From: a virus
Virus record (IMG/VR): IMGVR_UViG_3300049916_000010
Span: 1 to 22,201 of that record
Reading direction: 5' to 3' (one strand)
Length of the DNA stretch: 22,201 nt
The notes below the pieces were generated by a model, which was given only the letters and a program-made list of their open reading frames with translations, did no database searches and was not told where the DNA came from. The translations under genes and the position numbers were made by a program. Position 1 is the stretch's first letter. The number at the start of each line of letters is the position of its first letter. This document shows, piece by piece, positions 7,459 through 15,350 of this stretch.

Positions 7459-8085
7459 TTTAATTGATTTATTATTATTAGTTAATTTCAATTTATCATT
7501 AACCTCTTTTTCATTTACGTTTGTAAACTTAGATAGGTCAAATGAAGCTGCAACTTTCATAGGCTCTGTAATTGTATCTATAAAGCCATATTCCATTGCT
7601 TCCTGACTAGACAACCAAGTTTCTTTATCCATCATATCAGAAAGAGTTTCAAACGAAAGGTTTGATTTCTTAGAATATATTTCGATAATTTCATTTTTTA
7701 TCTTGTCAAGTAAATCAGCAGTCTTACGCATATCTCCTGCTTCACCTGCCGATTGTCCGAAAGGATTGTGTATCATAAAGAATCCGTTTTCTGACATCTC
7801 AATGTTATCTCCTGCCATAGCAATGACAGTTGATATAGATGCAGCTAAACCTTCAATCTTAATGTTTACATATCCATTGTGAGAACGTAAAGTATTGTAA
7901 ATAGCTAAACCATCAAATACACTACCACCAACAGAGTTGATGCGTAATGTGATGTCAGCAGTTCCAACAGCCTTTACTTCTTCTATAAAGTTTTTAGCAG
8001 ATGTTCCGTAATCACCTATCTCATCATAGATAGATATTTCTACGTTATTATCCGCTTTATTTTCTATTGAATACCATTTGTTCAT
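7081..8085 (-). CDS. ClpP-like (S14) prohead protease with C-terminal scaffold-like region
   Basis: A 334-aa two-part protein. Residues 1-180 form a ClpP-like serine protease. RINSVGGSVFDGLAIYN (about 48-64) is the oxyanion/strand motif. GLAASISTVIAMAG contains the nucleophile Ser83, and FFMIHNP contains His106. The third acidic residue is probably Asp153 or Glu155, before WLSSQEAMEYGFID. Residues 210-334 are acidic and coiled-coil-like (ELEENAKSLTEEKEELAG, and the stretch around residues 285-303), as expected of a scaffold. The protein would shape the procapsid and cleave scaffold or capsid during maturation. An internal ATG (residue 210) could yield the scaffold alone. The start at 8085 lies 4 nt after a TAAATTTG box. 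Confidence 0.85.
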   Translation of the reverse strand: MNKWYSIENKADNNVEISIYDEIGDYGTSAKNFIEEVKAVGTADITLRINSVGGSVFDGLAIYNTLRSHNGYVNIKIEGLAASISTVIAMAGDNIEMSENGFFMIHNPFGQSAGEAGDMRKTADLLDKIKNEIIEIYSKKSNLSFETLSDMMDKETWLSSQEAMEYGFIDTITEPMKVAASFDLSKFTNVNEKEVNDKLKLTNNNKSIKMTEELKTWFNGVKEEILNAVKGEEVSTPAEEVSVSISDNEVIVNKFEELEENAKSLTEEKEELAGLVGEKESVIADLTNKVADMEAKLAKLEATETNVEVDSDPAINENDVVVNKWDAFAKSILK

Positions 8086-8089
8086 TTTG

Positions 8090-8123
8090 CAAATTTAATT
8101 ATTAATAGTTAATATCTTTCGCA
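8090..8123 (-). promoter_or_regulatory. Promoter-like element before the protease/capsid genes (TGCGA type)
   Basis: On the minus strand TGCGA (8123-8119) is followed by 21 nt and TAAATTTG (8097-8090), then CAAA and the ATG. The same arrangement precedes the 131-aa gene with identical spacing, and about 25 of 34 positions match by hand count. There is no TTTG at the usual -33 position. A small inverted repeat TTTC-gca-GAAA spans 8117-8127. Confidence 0.5.
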
Positions 8124-8136
8124 GAAATGGTCAAAA

Positions 8137-8454
8137 CTACCTAATGTTGTAATCCTTGTTGTATTTACGCTTGTGCTTATAGATTATATTCTGTATAGTT
8201 CTCTCTGACACATCATACTTAATAGATATATCCATATAGGTATAAGTATAGTTGTTGTCATTCTCCAAGAGTATTCTGTCAAAATCTCTTATTATCATAT
8301 AATCCCTTAGCTTTCTAGGCTCGATAAGACCTTTCTCTGATAGATGGTTCAGGACATTCTTAATTCCTGCTTCCTCAGAGTATCGTGCTTTGACTTCATT
8401 GTATATGATGTCTATGAACTCATCAACAATATCAGCACTATTCTGTCTTATCAT
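8137..8454 (-). CDS. Small helix-turn-helix protein, candidate late regulator (105 aa)
   Basis: I choose the ATG at 8454 (MIRQNSADIV, 105 aa). The upstream TTG at 8460 would lie within a TATATTTG box. The C-terminal third, from about residue 70 on, reads YTYMDISIKYDVSERTIQNI followed by a basic YKHKRKYNK tail. That is a typical helix-turn-helix in which the recognition helix follows DVSE. The N-terminal part is helical (FIDIIYNEVKARYSEEAG). The overall plan recalls small phage activators such as the Mor/C type, but I see no specific family signature. The gene lies alone between tail and head modules, with promoter-like elements on both sides. That would suit a regulator of late genes. A packaging or structural role cannot be excluded. 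Confidence 0.6.
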   Translation of the reverse strand: MIRQNSADIVDEFIDIIYNEVKARYSEEAGIKNVLNHLSEKGLIEPRKLRDYMIIRDFDRILLENDNNYTYTYMDISIKYDVSERTIQNIIYKHKRKYNKDYNIR

Positions 8455-8457
8455 ATG

Positions 8458-8489
8458 CAAATATATTAAAAAGTAGCCTGACTTTCAAT
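8458..8489 (-). promoter_or_regulatory. Candidate promoter for the HTH gene
   Basis: On the minus strand ATTG (8489-8486) is followed by 20 nt and TATATTTG (8465-8458), a full match to TAnnTTTG, then CAT and the ATG at 8454. The -7 box starts immediately after the stop codon of the tape measure gene, and the -33 part lies within its last codons. Confidence 0.45.
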
Positions 8490-11327
8490 AGCAGATATTC
8501 TATTCTGCACATCTGTCATATCACTTTCTACGATTACAACCTTAGAACTTCCCATTCCTCCGCTTATTAATTGTTGTGCAGACCTTAGTTCACCACCCAT
8601 CGCAAACTTCTCTCCACTATTGAGTAAACCACCATCAGCGAACTTAACACCATTACCATTGTAACTGTTTATTGCTGATAGCATTGGTCTAAACATACTT
8701 GTTGAACGTTTGTTGATAATTGCTTCACCACCTTCTGCTTCGTGTATTCTACCACCAACTCTAAATTTAACACCGCCATTAGCGTGTGATGCACCTTGAA
8801 ACATACCGCCATTTGTAAGACCACCGTTAGCAAACTGATTACCAACCTCAACAGTTTCACCTCTAGTTGAATCAACATCACCTCCACCACCTTTAAGAGC
8901 CATTAAACTAGCTATAAGAGGAGCAACAGCACCCGCCATCATTGCCATACGAGCAAAGGCACTAAAAGGGTCACCTGATGAAGCTTGTTTTGCAATGGCT
9001 GATTGAGCAGATATAATACCTTGTATAGCTTGAGCTACGGATGCAGCTTTGGTTATTGCTATACCTGCTTTTGCAGCAGCAGAGTTCTCACCCATAATTT
9101 GACCTATTTCTGTAAGAGATTTACCAATAGCCATTGCGTTTTCTATGTTAGCTTTTATAAGGTCGGATTTAGCCTTTTCAGTATCTTCTGTTTGTTTTAA
9201 ATCTGCTTCTCTATTTTTAACTCTTAAATTAGCTATTTTTTCTTCAATACCTATTCTTTGTTCAGCAGAAAGATTCTCTATATCTAGCATATTCTCAAGA
9301 TGAACTATTTGTATATCATACAATCTGCTGTTTAGTTCTTCTTTTGTTTCTATTTCTTTGTTTGCAAAAGATGTTTTTGTAGCTAAAATCCATTCCTGCA
9401 ATGTTAGTTCAGCTTGTCCTAAAGCTGTTGTAGCAGGGTCAACTCCATCACCCGCAGGTGTACCTCCCGTACCTCCCGTACCTCCTGTTGAAGGGTCATC
9501 CATCCCCATTGTAAGACCAAACTTTTTTGCAAAATCTTCTGCATCTTTTAATATCTTCTGACTTTCTGTTTGCAAATCTTCAAAATCTTGTTGATTTTTT
9601 TTCATTGCAACACTTGCAGTAGATAAAGCTCTTAAAGACACTTCACTACTTGTTTTAATTCCCTTAGAGCCTGTTACACTTATTAAACTAAATGGGTCGC
9701 TTAAATCACCTTTATCTATAAGACCTGCATCTTGCATAGATTTTTTAATAGCTGAAAATGCTTCTGTTGTAGTTTTACCTTCTAATTCAACCGCTAAATT
9801 GTGTTTTTTCTTTAATCTTAATGCTTCTGTGTCAAATTCATTTTGCAACCTTGTTATATTAGCATCTTTTTCTTGAGCATCAGACAAAACCTTACTTAAC
9901 TTGTCCTCTTTTTGCCTTAACGCTATTCTTTTAAGATATTGGTCATTTGCTAATGATAACGATTTTTTTAACTCATCGTTTTTGGTTTTTTCTGCATCAA
10001 GCTGAGTAAAATAATTTGGGTATAATCTTTGCAATCTTTCTATTGCTTTCTTTCTTTTATCAGTTCCTTCTTCTAGTCTTGATGCTTGAATAGCTAAAGC
10101 GTTCATCTTTAACCTATCTTTTTCTAATTCTTCAGACATAGTAACCTCACTAAAAGAAGCAAACTTATTGAATAAATTAGTTAAAATATCAAGAGTTTTT
10201 TGTATTGAAGGAGCGAACTTTTCTACAATAACTATTCTTAGTCCATCAAGTGCTGATTGAAAACGAAGTGTAGCACCTTGTAGTGAATTAGCAATAATAT
10301 CAGCCATATCTTGTGCTGCACCTGCTGATGCCCTAAATGATTCTGTTTGGCTTTCTATCTTATCAATATGCTCAATCATTGTAGATATAGCAGCAACCTG
10401 TCTTACATCAACAACCTTTAGCATCTTCTCTACATTTATTCCCTCATCTCTCATTCTTCTAAACTCCTTAACCATATCCGCACCTGAGTTTACAGTAAAT
10501 CCAATAGACTTGGCTAAATCAGATGAAGGGTCGCCAAGTTTAAGGAATATGTTACGAAGTGATGTACCCGCGATAGATGCTTCAATACCTGCATCTGTAA
10601 GCACACCCATAATAGAAGTAGTTTCTTCTAAGTCCATACCTAGAAGTTTTGCAACAGGAGAAACCTTTGTCATTGATGTTTGAAACTTCTCAAGTGTAAG
10701 TGCAGAGCTTGTAAATGAAGCAGCCATTACATCGGCTACCCTTGCTCCCTCACTAGCATCCAAACCAAAACCTCTAATAGTAGAACCAATTACCGTTGCA
10801 GTTCTAGCCAAATCTTCACCTGTTGCTGTTGCAGCAGTTAATGCTGCTTCCTGTACTTTTAATACCTCTGCTGAGGTAAATCCAAGTTTAGAGAAGTTAA
10901 GCTGTAAGGCTGCTACTTGTTGTGCTGTAAAAAATGTAGAACGACCTAGTTTCTGAGCTGACTTATCTAGTTTTAAAAACTCTTGTGTATTAGCACCTGA
11001 GATTGCCTTAACCTTTTGCATCTCAAATTCGTAACCCTTAAACACTTCTACACCTTTTCTTAACTCAGCAGTTAATGCTTTTGATATTTTAGAAAAAGCC
11101 ACCAATGCAGCAGTAGCTGCTAAAGCATTTTTAGCTAGTTTTTGTATTCCTAATTTTGATTCTTTAGAACTTTTACCAACTTTTTTAGTTGATTCATCAG
11201 CTTCTTTGCCTTTCTTGCCTAACTCCTCATAGTTGCCTGCTAACTTTCCTATCTCAACATTTAAAGCCTTAATATCATTAAGTCCTAGTATTTTAATTTT
11301 ATGTACTGTTTGTTGCTTCTTCGCCAT
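8466..11327 (-). CDS. Tail tape measure protein (TP901 family)
   Basis: A 953-aa tail tape measure protein that sets siphovirus tail length and is packed inside the tube. Residues 90-365 carry the TP901 core, with GYEFEMQKVKAISGA, LGRSTFFTAQQVAALQ, LTAATATGEDLARTATVIGS and DAGIEASIAGTSLRNIFLKLG. Residues 395-605 and 640-730 are charged coiled-coil helices, separated by a Gly-Thr-rich linker at about 614-624. Residues 740-815 contain an Ala-rich hydrophobic region that may cross a membrane during DNA delivery. The Gly-rich end includes RIHEAEGGEAIINKRST, a motif common in Bacteroidota phage tape measures. At about 1.5 angstrom per residue a tail near 140 nm is expected (inference). The start overlaps the gp10-like gene stop (TAATG). 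Confidence 0.93.
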   Translation of the reverse strand: MAKKQQTVHKIKILGLNDIKALNVEIGKLAGNYEELGKKGKEADESTKKVGKSSKESKLGIQKLAKNALAATAALVAFSKISKALTAELRKGVEVFKGYEFEMQKVKAISGANTQEFLKLDKSAQKLGRSTFFTAQQVAALQLNFSKLGFTSAEVLKVQEAALTAATATGEDLARTATVIGSTIRGFGLDASEGARVADVMAASFTSSALTLEKFQTSMTKVSPVAKLLGMDLEETTSIMGVLTDAGIEASIAGTSLRNIFLKLGDPSSDLAKSIGFTVNSGADMVKEFRRMRDEGINVEKMLKVVDVRQVAAISTMIEHIDKIESQTESFRASAGAAQDMADIIANSLQGATLRFQSALDGLRIVIVEKFAPSIQKTLDILTNLFNKFASFSEVTMSEELEKDRLKMNALAIQASRLEEGTDKRKKAIERLQRLYPNYFTQLDAEKTKNDELKKSLSLANDQYLKRIALRQKEDKLSKVLSDAQEKDANITRLQNEFDTEALRLKKKHNLAVELEGKTTTEAFSAIKKSMQDAGLIDKGDLSDPFSLISVTGSKGIKTSSEVSLRALSTASVAMKKNQQDFEDLQTESQKILKDAEDFAKKFGLTMGMDDPSTGGTGGTGGTPAGDGVDPATTALGQAELTLQEWILATKTSFANKEIETKEELNSRLYDIQIVHLENMLDIENLSAEQRIGIEEKIANLRVKNREADLKQTEDTEKAKSDLIKANIENAMAIGKSLTEIGQIMGENSAAAKAGIAITKAASVAQAIQGIISAQSAIAKQASSGDPFSAFARMAMMAGAVAPLIASLMALKGGGGDVDSTRGETVEVGNQFANGGLTNGGMFQGASHANGGVKFRVGGRIHEAEGGEAIINKRSTSMFRPMLSAINSYNGNGVKFADGGLLNSGEKFAMGGELRSAQQLISGGMGSSKVVIVESDMTDVQNRISAIESQATF
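9460..9486 (-). repeat. Three copies of a 9-bp repeat encoding a Gly-Gly-Thr linker
   Basis: The plus strand reads GTACCTCCC twice and GTACCTCCT once. It encodes GGT units in the flexible linker of the tape measure protein. Such repeats can change copy number without breaking the frame. Confidence 0.7.
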
Positions 11328-11845
11328 TATACTTGTTTTGGTAATTGTTTAAATATGTTGTTTATATCTGTTGATATTGATTTGTCAATGTCGTTAAGAA
11401 AGTGTCTTTCGTTGCTTCCTACCACTCTATTAATAAATCCTGTTCTATATGTATTATTAGAATACTCCTTGCTATTTTTTGTAGGAGTACCTTCTCTTGA
11501 TATTGCTGCTGCAATTAAATATGCTATTCGTAATCTTTCTTGTGTTCCGCTTGGAAACTTCTTACTGTTTCCATTCTTATCCTTATCATCCATCCAATTC
11601 ATTATCTCAGACACATCCCAATCAAAAGGTCTTTGACCTTCATTGACCTCTCTTACATAGTCTGCTTTAGATTGAATTATTAGCTCGACATAGTTATTGC
11701 CCTCATCCAATGAATAGTGCATAGTGTCGTGCATATGTCCTGATGCAATATGATTCTGATTAACAAGTTCTTCTTGTATTCTTTTTACAAACTTCTTACC
11801 AATGTCATTTATTGCCCTATCAAATGTCTTTAAAACGTTCTCCAT
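11327..11845 (-). CDS. gp10-like tail completion / neck protein
   Basis: A 172-aa protein. Its pattern resembles HK97 gp10-type tail completion proteins, which join the tail to the head connector. There is an N-terminal amphipathic helix (FDRAINDIGKKFVKRIQEEL), then a short IASGHMHDTMHY segment, then a strand leading into the ADYVREVNEGQRPF motif, the usual YxxxVExG-type region of this family. The middle differs from classical gp10 in having an insertion with DWDVSEIMNWMDDKDKNGN and RLRIAYLIAAAISREGTPT. A C-terminal helix follows. It lies directly before the tape measure gene and overlaps both neighbours by 1 nt, so coupled translation is likely. Confidence 0.6.
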   Translation of the reverse strand: MENVLKTFDRAINDIGKKFVKRIQEELVNQNHIASGHMHDTMHYSLDEGNNYVELIIQSKADYVREVNEGQRPFDWDVSEIMNWMDDKDKNGNSKKFPSGTQERLRIAYLIAAAISREGTPTKNSKEYSNNTYRTGFINRVVGSNERHFLNDIDKSISTDINNIFKQLPKQV

Positions 11846-12765
11846 TATTCTTTTGCTAATGATGCTTCTTTAATTATTGAGTTCTCTATCTTAGCTAAGT
11901 TATCGTTTAAATAACCGTCATAAGCTGAAAAGTGATATATGCTACCATTGTATGTCGGTATAGCTGAATTACCCAACTTGCCTATTTGGTCAAAGGTAAA
12001 ATTGGTTGTAGCTATAACTCCGATATGCACCTGTGTTCCATTCTCTCTTATGTAAATCTTATCACCTTTTCTTTGTACTGTAATCAATAGTTTTTTTGTA
12101 CTTGGCTGCCAATACCCTGTTGTCGTTACAACAACCTCGCTTGACGCTGAAAATCTAAGGTTGTATGATTCATTGTACCCTTCGCTTATTGACAAATACA
12201 TATTGTTGTCATCACTCTTTCCTAGCAATCTAGTGTTCTTATGTCCTCTTACAGATATTGGTTGTATGTAGAAGAATAAACTAAAATCACCTGCAAGTGT
12301 GATAGCTGTATCAAGCGACATAAAGTCTGATTGCTCTTTATTAAAAAACAAAGGCACTTGACCGTTAACACCGCCACGCTTTGAGCCTAAAGAAGGTTGA
12401 TTATCTGTTGTGGATTGACCTAAAGTATATCTACCCTCTAAGCTACCCCAAGAAGATATAGCACCGCTAGTATGACTTATGCCTTTTTGATATGTAAACA
12501 CGCATAACGGAAATACATTAACAGCTACACCATCTACAATCTCAATTTGCCTAGATATTTTAGGTGCTTGGTTTGTAGCCGACAAAAGTCTTAGCTGTCT
12601 TTGTTTGGGTATAAGAAATACAGGCTTTTTGTGTTGTGTATTATTCTTAGTGTTTGTGTAATAAATAGGTTGTAAAACACCATCAACAGTAACGTAGATG
12701 TTTTCACCTACATATTCTGTAACCTCTTTAGTCTTTGTATTTTCTGTAAACTTTACTGTTCTCAT
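11845..12765 (-). CDS. LamG-like domain tail protein (306 aa)
   Basis: A 306-aa protein with an unassigned N-terminal part (residues 1-95) and a LamG/concanavalin-like beta-sandwich at about 100-295. The second part shows VPLFFNKEQSDFMSLD, LAGDFSLFFYIQPISV, KIYIRENGTQVHIG and the closing GSIYHFSAYDGYLNDNL, the usual strand pattern of LamG domains. These often bind glycans. In a virion they probably help adsorption to surface polysaccharide. It is encoded between the 861-aa tail protein and the gp10-like gene with TAATG overlaps at both ends. The N-terminal region may anchor it to the tail tip. No catalytic residues of a polysaccharide lyase or hydrolase are apparent. Confidence 0.6.
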   Translation of the reverse strand: MRTVKFTENTKTKEVTEYVGENIYVTVDGVLQPIYYTNTKNNTQHKKPVFLIPKQRQLRLLSATNQAPKISRQIEIVDGVAVNVFPLCVFTYQKGISHTSGAISSWGSLEGRYTLGQSTTDNQPSLGSKRGGVNGQVPLFFNKEQSDFMSLDTAITLAGDFSLFFYIQPISVRGHKNTRLLGKSDDNNMYLSISEGYNESYNLRFSASSEVVVTTTGYWQPSTKKLLITVQRKGDKIYIRENGTQVHIGVIATTNFTFDQIGKLGNSAIPTYNGSIYHFSAYDGYLNDNLAKIENSIIKEASLAKE

Positions 12766-15350
12766 TACATTCTAAGGTTTTCTGCGTCTATATATAATGA
12801 TGCAGGTGCATCTGATTTTCCTAAATTAAAGAACTCTTGTAGCTCTACCTTTGTTGATTCTTTGTGATGTGGCTTGAAATCTATTATCTTGTTTATTCTG
12901 TAATAGATACCATCAATAAACACTAAGTTTCTAAAGTCTAGTTTTTGTATATCCGACTTTTCTAAGTTTATATACGCTACTTTTATTCTAGGGTTGTTTC
13001 TTAACTGCTCAACCATTCTAGTGTAATAGTTAGAATATAATCCTGACTTAGTGTAAGTTCCGTTAACAACAGTTTCGTGTCTTATGTCTGCAAAAGAAAG
13101 GTTGTAGTCAACTGTTTGATGACCGTCTGATATTGTTAACTCTGACAAGGTATTTATTGCAGGGTCATCATTAGGGTCATCTGTTGATACTAGGTTATCG
13201 TAATTAACAAACGTAGCTTTATTCCAAGTTTTATTAGCTACTGCTGCACCTGTTGATGGGTCGTTATCACTATCCACATAAGTCCAAGTTCTCTTGCCGT
13301 TTGCTGATGAATACAATCCTCCACCTTTTAGAAGTATTCTAGCACCGATAGCAAACTCTTTCTCAGGTCTTTCTACCGCACTAGAAAGCACTAAATCAGT
13401 AAAGTCTGTATGATACATAGGTATTAGAGGAACTCTAGCTATATGCGGACTGTAAATTATTGAAGGCTCATACCAATTAAAAGTAGGTGAGAAGTAAGCG
13501 TTTTCTACTTTGTACTCTCCGTTTTGTAGATTGCCCGTTGCATCAGTTTCTTCATAAGCACCCCAATCCACAGTATTCTTTTTGTTGTATCTTTCTATAA
13601 GAGCATCACTACTAGGGTCTTTGTATTTAAAAATCATATTAGATTTTAACTCATATAAAAACTCGTCTTTTATATTCTTAGAGTAATCTATTTTATCAGT
13701 CCAATTATAGGCTGATGCTGTTCCGTTATAAAAGTAATCGTAAGGCTCAATATACACTATTTTTGCTATCGGGTCAGTTTCAAATTGTAAGTTGAATAAC
13801 TGAGATATACCTTTAACAAAATCAGACTGCTTACCTTTAGGTAGTAAGTGTTGTATGTTTCCTATATCTTCACCACTAAAAAACGCTGAGGTTTGCTCTA
13901 TCTGAAGGAAGCTACCTGATAACACCTTAACCGTTTCTCTTGTAAGATAATCACCATCTTTGTCAGAACCGCTCCTTCTGTGAACATAATGAACAATCAG
14001 AGCTACCTTATCACCCTCATCTAGGTTTGTTTCTTCGTCAAACTGAAACTGAAATTGCTCGGAGGTGTGTATTGCATATCCCGAAGCTGCACTATGACCT
14101 ATAACAAATGTATCTGATGCACTATCAGAACCGTAGTTTGGCGATTCAACTATGCTTATAAAATCATCTGTATCGTCATTTGTTCCTACCTTTTTTAAAG
14201 CAGCATATATTTGAAGCGAAGAGTTTCCATCTAAATCTTGGTTATTAGTAGTTCCTGATGTTGGGTCAATATCAAAGCTAACCTCAACTGTAAGGCTTCC
14301 TGTTAAATTAAAAACACCACTACCTTGTGCTGCAACAACTAATCCATTTTCAAAACCACCTGAATGAACAGTTCCGAGTTGTGCATTTCCGTAATCATCC
14401 GTATCTAATCCTCCTTGTGCAGGTGCATCATCAACTAAAGTGTCTGAGGACATTACAAACTCTAGCTTATGGTCATCACTATTAAACTGTGTTGTTATGG
14501 TAGGGTCATCTATTGCTCTTAATATTGTAAAGTTGTTGTTACCTCCTGAACCTGCATTATAGTCTGCTGTATCAAACTGATATATAGTTTCATCAGCACT
14601 CATAGAAACCTTACCTAAAGAGAAGTCTGTATATTCACTAGGTTTCTCAAATATCAAAGGCATTATTAGATTCTTAAAAAATGCACTATCACAAAATGTT
14701 GATGTAACACTATATCCTTGTGCTTGAAATATCTTATCCCAAACATTTTTTACAAACACGCAGGGAACGTAGTCGCTGTCAATAACAGCAGGTGCGGTAC
14801 TATCCTTTTCACCTACACTTAAAACAGGATATACAAGTTTATCTTGATTGAAAACATAATTACCATAATAGCTAGACGGGTCTGTATAACTAAACACTAC
14901 TTCAGGAGAAGGGGGGTAAGAACTATAAGCTGCACTACTAAATCTTAAATCATCTAATTTGAGGTTTTTGATAGCATCTGCCCAATCCATATTATCACCA
15001 AGAAATATACATTCATACTCTAAAACCTCTGTGTTTTTGTATATCTGTGTTACTCTTAGCTTTCCTGTAATTATAGGAATATTATCAGCATATATTGTAG
15101 ATGGTATATTCTTTAGAACATTGTTGTTGTCAATGTTACCATCTCTATATATGTGATTAAAAAGTCTATTGTTATTTTTAGATGCAGGTATCTTAAATGT
15201 TTTACTAAAGCTACCGCTACGAGAGTTGAAATCCCTAACATCAAAGTTCTGAAAACTCAACGACAAAGGAAAGTCATCACTAGACGTAATGTCAAGGTTA
15301 CCTAATATACCATCCGTAAAATCTCTTAACTCAACTCTTATTTCTGCCAT
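12765..15350 (-). CDS. Large tail tip / baseplate hub-like protein (861 aa)
   Basis: An 861-aa protein of a type common in tails of Bacteroidota phages. Residues 30-62 contain FQNFDVRDFNSRSGSFSKTFKIP, split here as FQNFDVRDFNS and RSGSFSKTFKIP, the most recognisable part. Residues 195-235 hold VKNVWDKIFQAQGYSVTSTF. Residues 500-540 carry LLPKGKQSDFVKGISQLFNL and KIVYIEPYDYFY, which look like the conserved hub fold. Between about 260 and 490 lies an Asp/Ser/Gly-rich beta domain that looks like an insertion, possibly a carbohydrate-binding module. The final part (about 740-861) includes DIQKLDFRNLVFIDGIYY. A role as central tip protein is inferred from size, place and motifs. TAATG overlaps link both neighbours. 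Confidence 0.65.
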   Translation of the reverse strand: MAEIRVELRDFTDGILGNLDITSSDDFPLSLSFQNFDVRDFNSRSGSFSKTFKIPASKNNNRLFNHIYRDGNIDNNNVLKNIPSTIYADNIPIITGKLRVTQIYKNTEVLEYECIFLGDNMDWADAIKNLKLDDLRFSSAAYSSYPPSPEVVFSYTDPSSYYGNYVFNQDKLVYPVLSVGEKDSTAPAVIDSDYVPCVFVKNVWDKIFQAQGYSVTSTFCDSAFFKNLIMPLIFEKPSEYTDFSLGKVSMSADETIYQFDTADYNAGSGGNNNFTILRAIDDPTITTQFNSDDHKLEFVMSSDTLVDDAPAQGGLDTDDYGNAQLGTVHSGGFENGLVVAAQGSGVFNLTGSLTVEVSFDIDPTSGTTNNQDLDGNSSLQIYAALKKVGTNDDTDDFISIVESPNYGSDSASDTFVIGHSAASGYAIHTSEQFQFQFDEETNLDEGDKVALIVHYVHRRSGSDKDGDYLTRETVKVLSGSFLQIEQTSAFFSGEDIGNIQHLLPKGKQSDFVKGISQLFNLQFETDPIAKIVYIEPYDYFYNGTASAYNWTDKIDYSKNIKDEFLYELKSNMIFKYKDPSSDALIERYNKKNTVDWGAYEETDATGNLQNGEYKVENAYFSPTFNWYEPSIIYSPHIARVPLIPMYHTDFTDLVLSSAVERPEKEFAIGARILLKGGGLYSSANGKRTWTYVDSDNDPSTGAAVANKTWNKATFVNYDNLVSTDDPNDDPAINTLSELTISDGHQTVDYNLSFADIRHETVVNGTYTKSGLYSNYYTRMVEQLRNNPRIKVAYINLEKSDIQKLDFRNLVFIDGIYYRINKIIDFKPHHKESTKVELQEFFNLGKSDAPASLYIDAENLRM

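Noticed and set aside
8455-8460. TTG start for the HTH gene
   Set aside because: It lies in the TATATTTG box and adds only two residues; the ATG at 8454 is in frame.
8669-8890. 73-aa minus-strand frame inside the tape measure gene
   Set aside because: It lies wholly within the conserved Gly-rich end of the tape measure protein, has no leader and has a low-complexity Val/Leu-rich product.
9460-9486. 9-bp tandem repeat as CRISPR-like or regulatory array
   Set aside because: It is in frame and encodes a Gly-Thr linker; no spacers are present.
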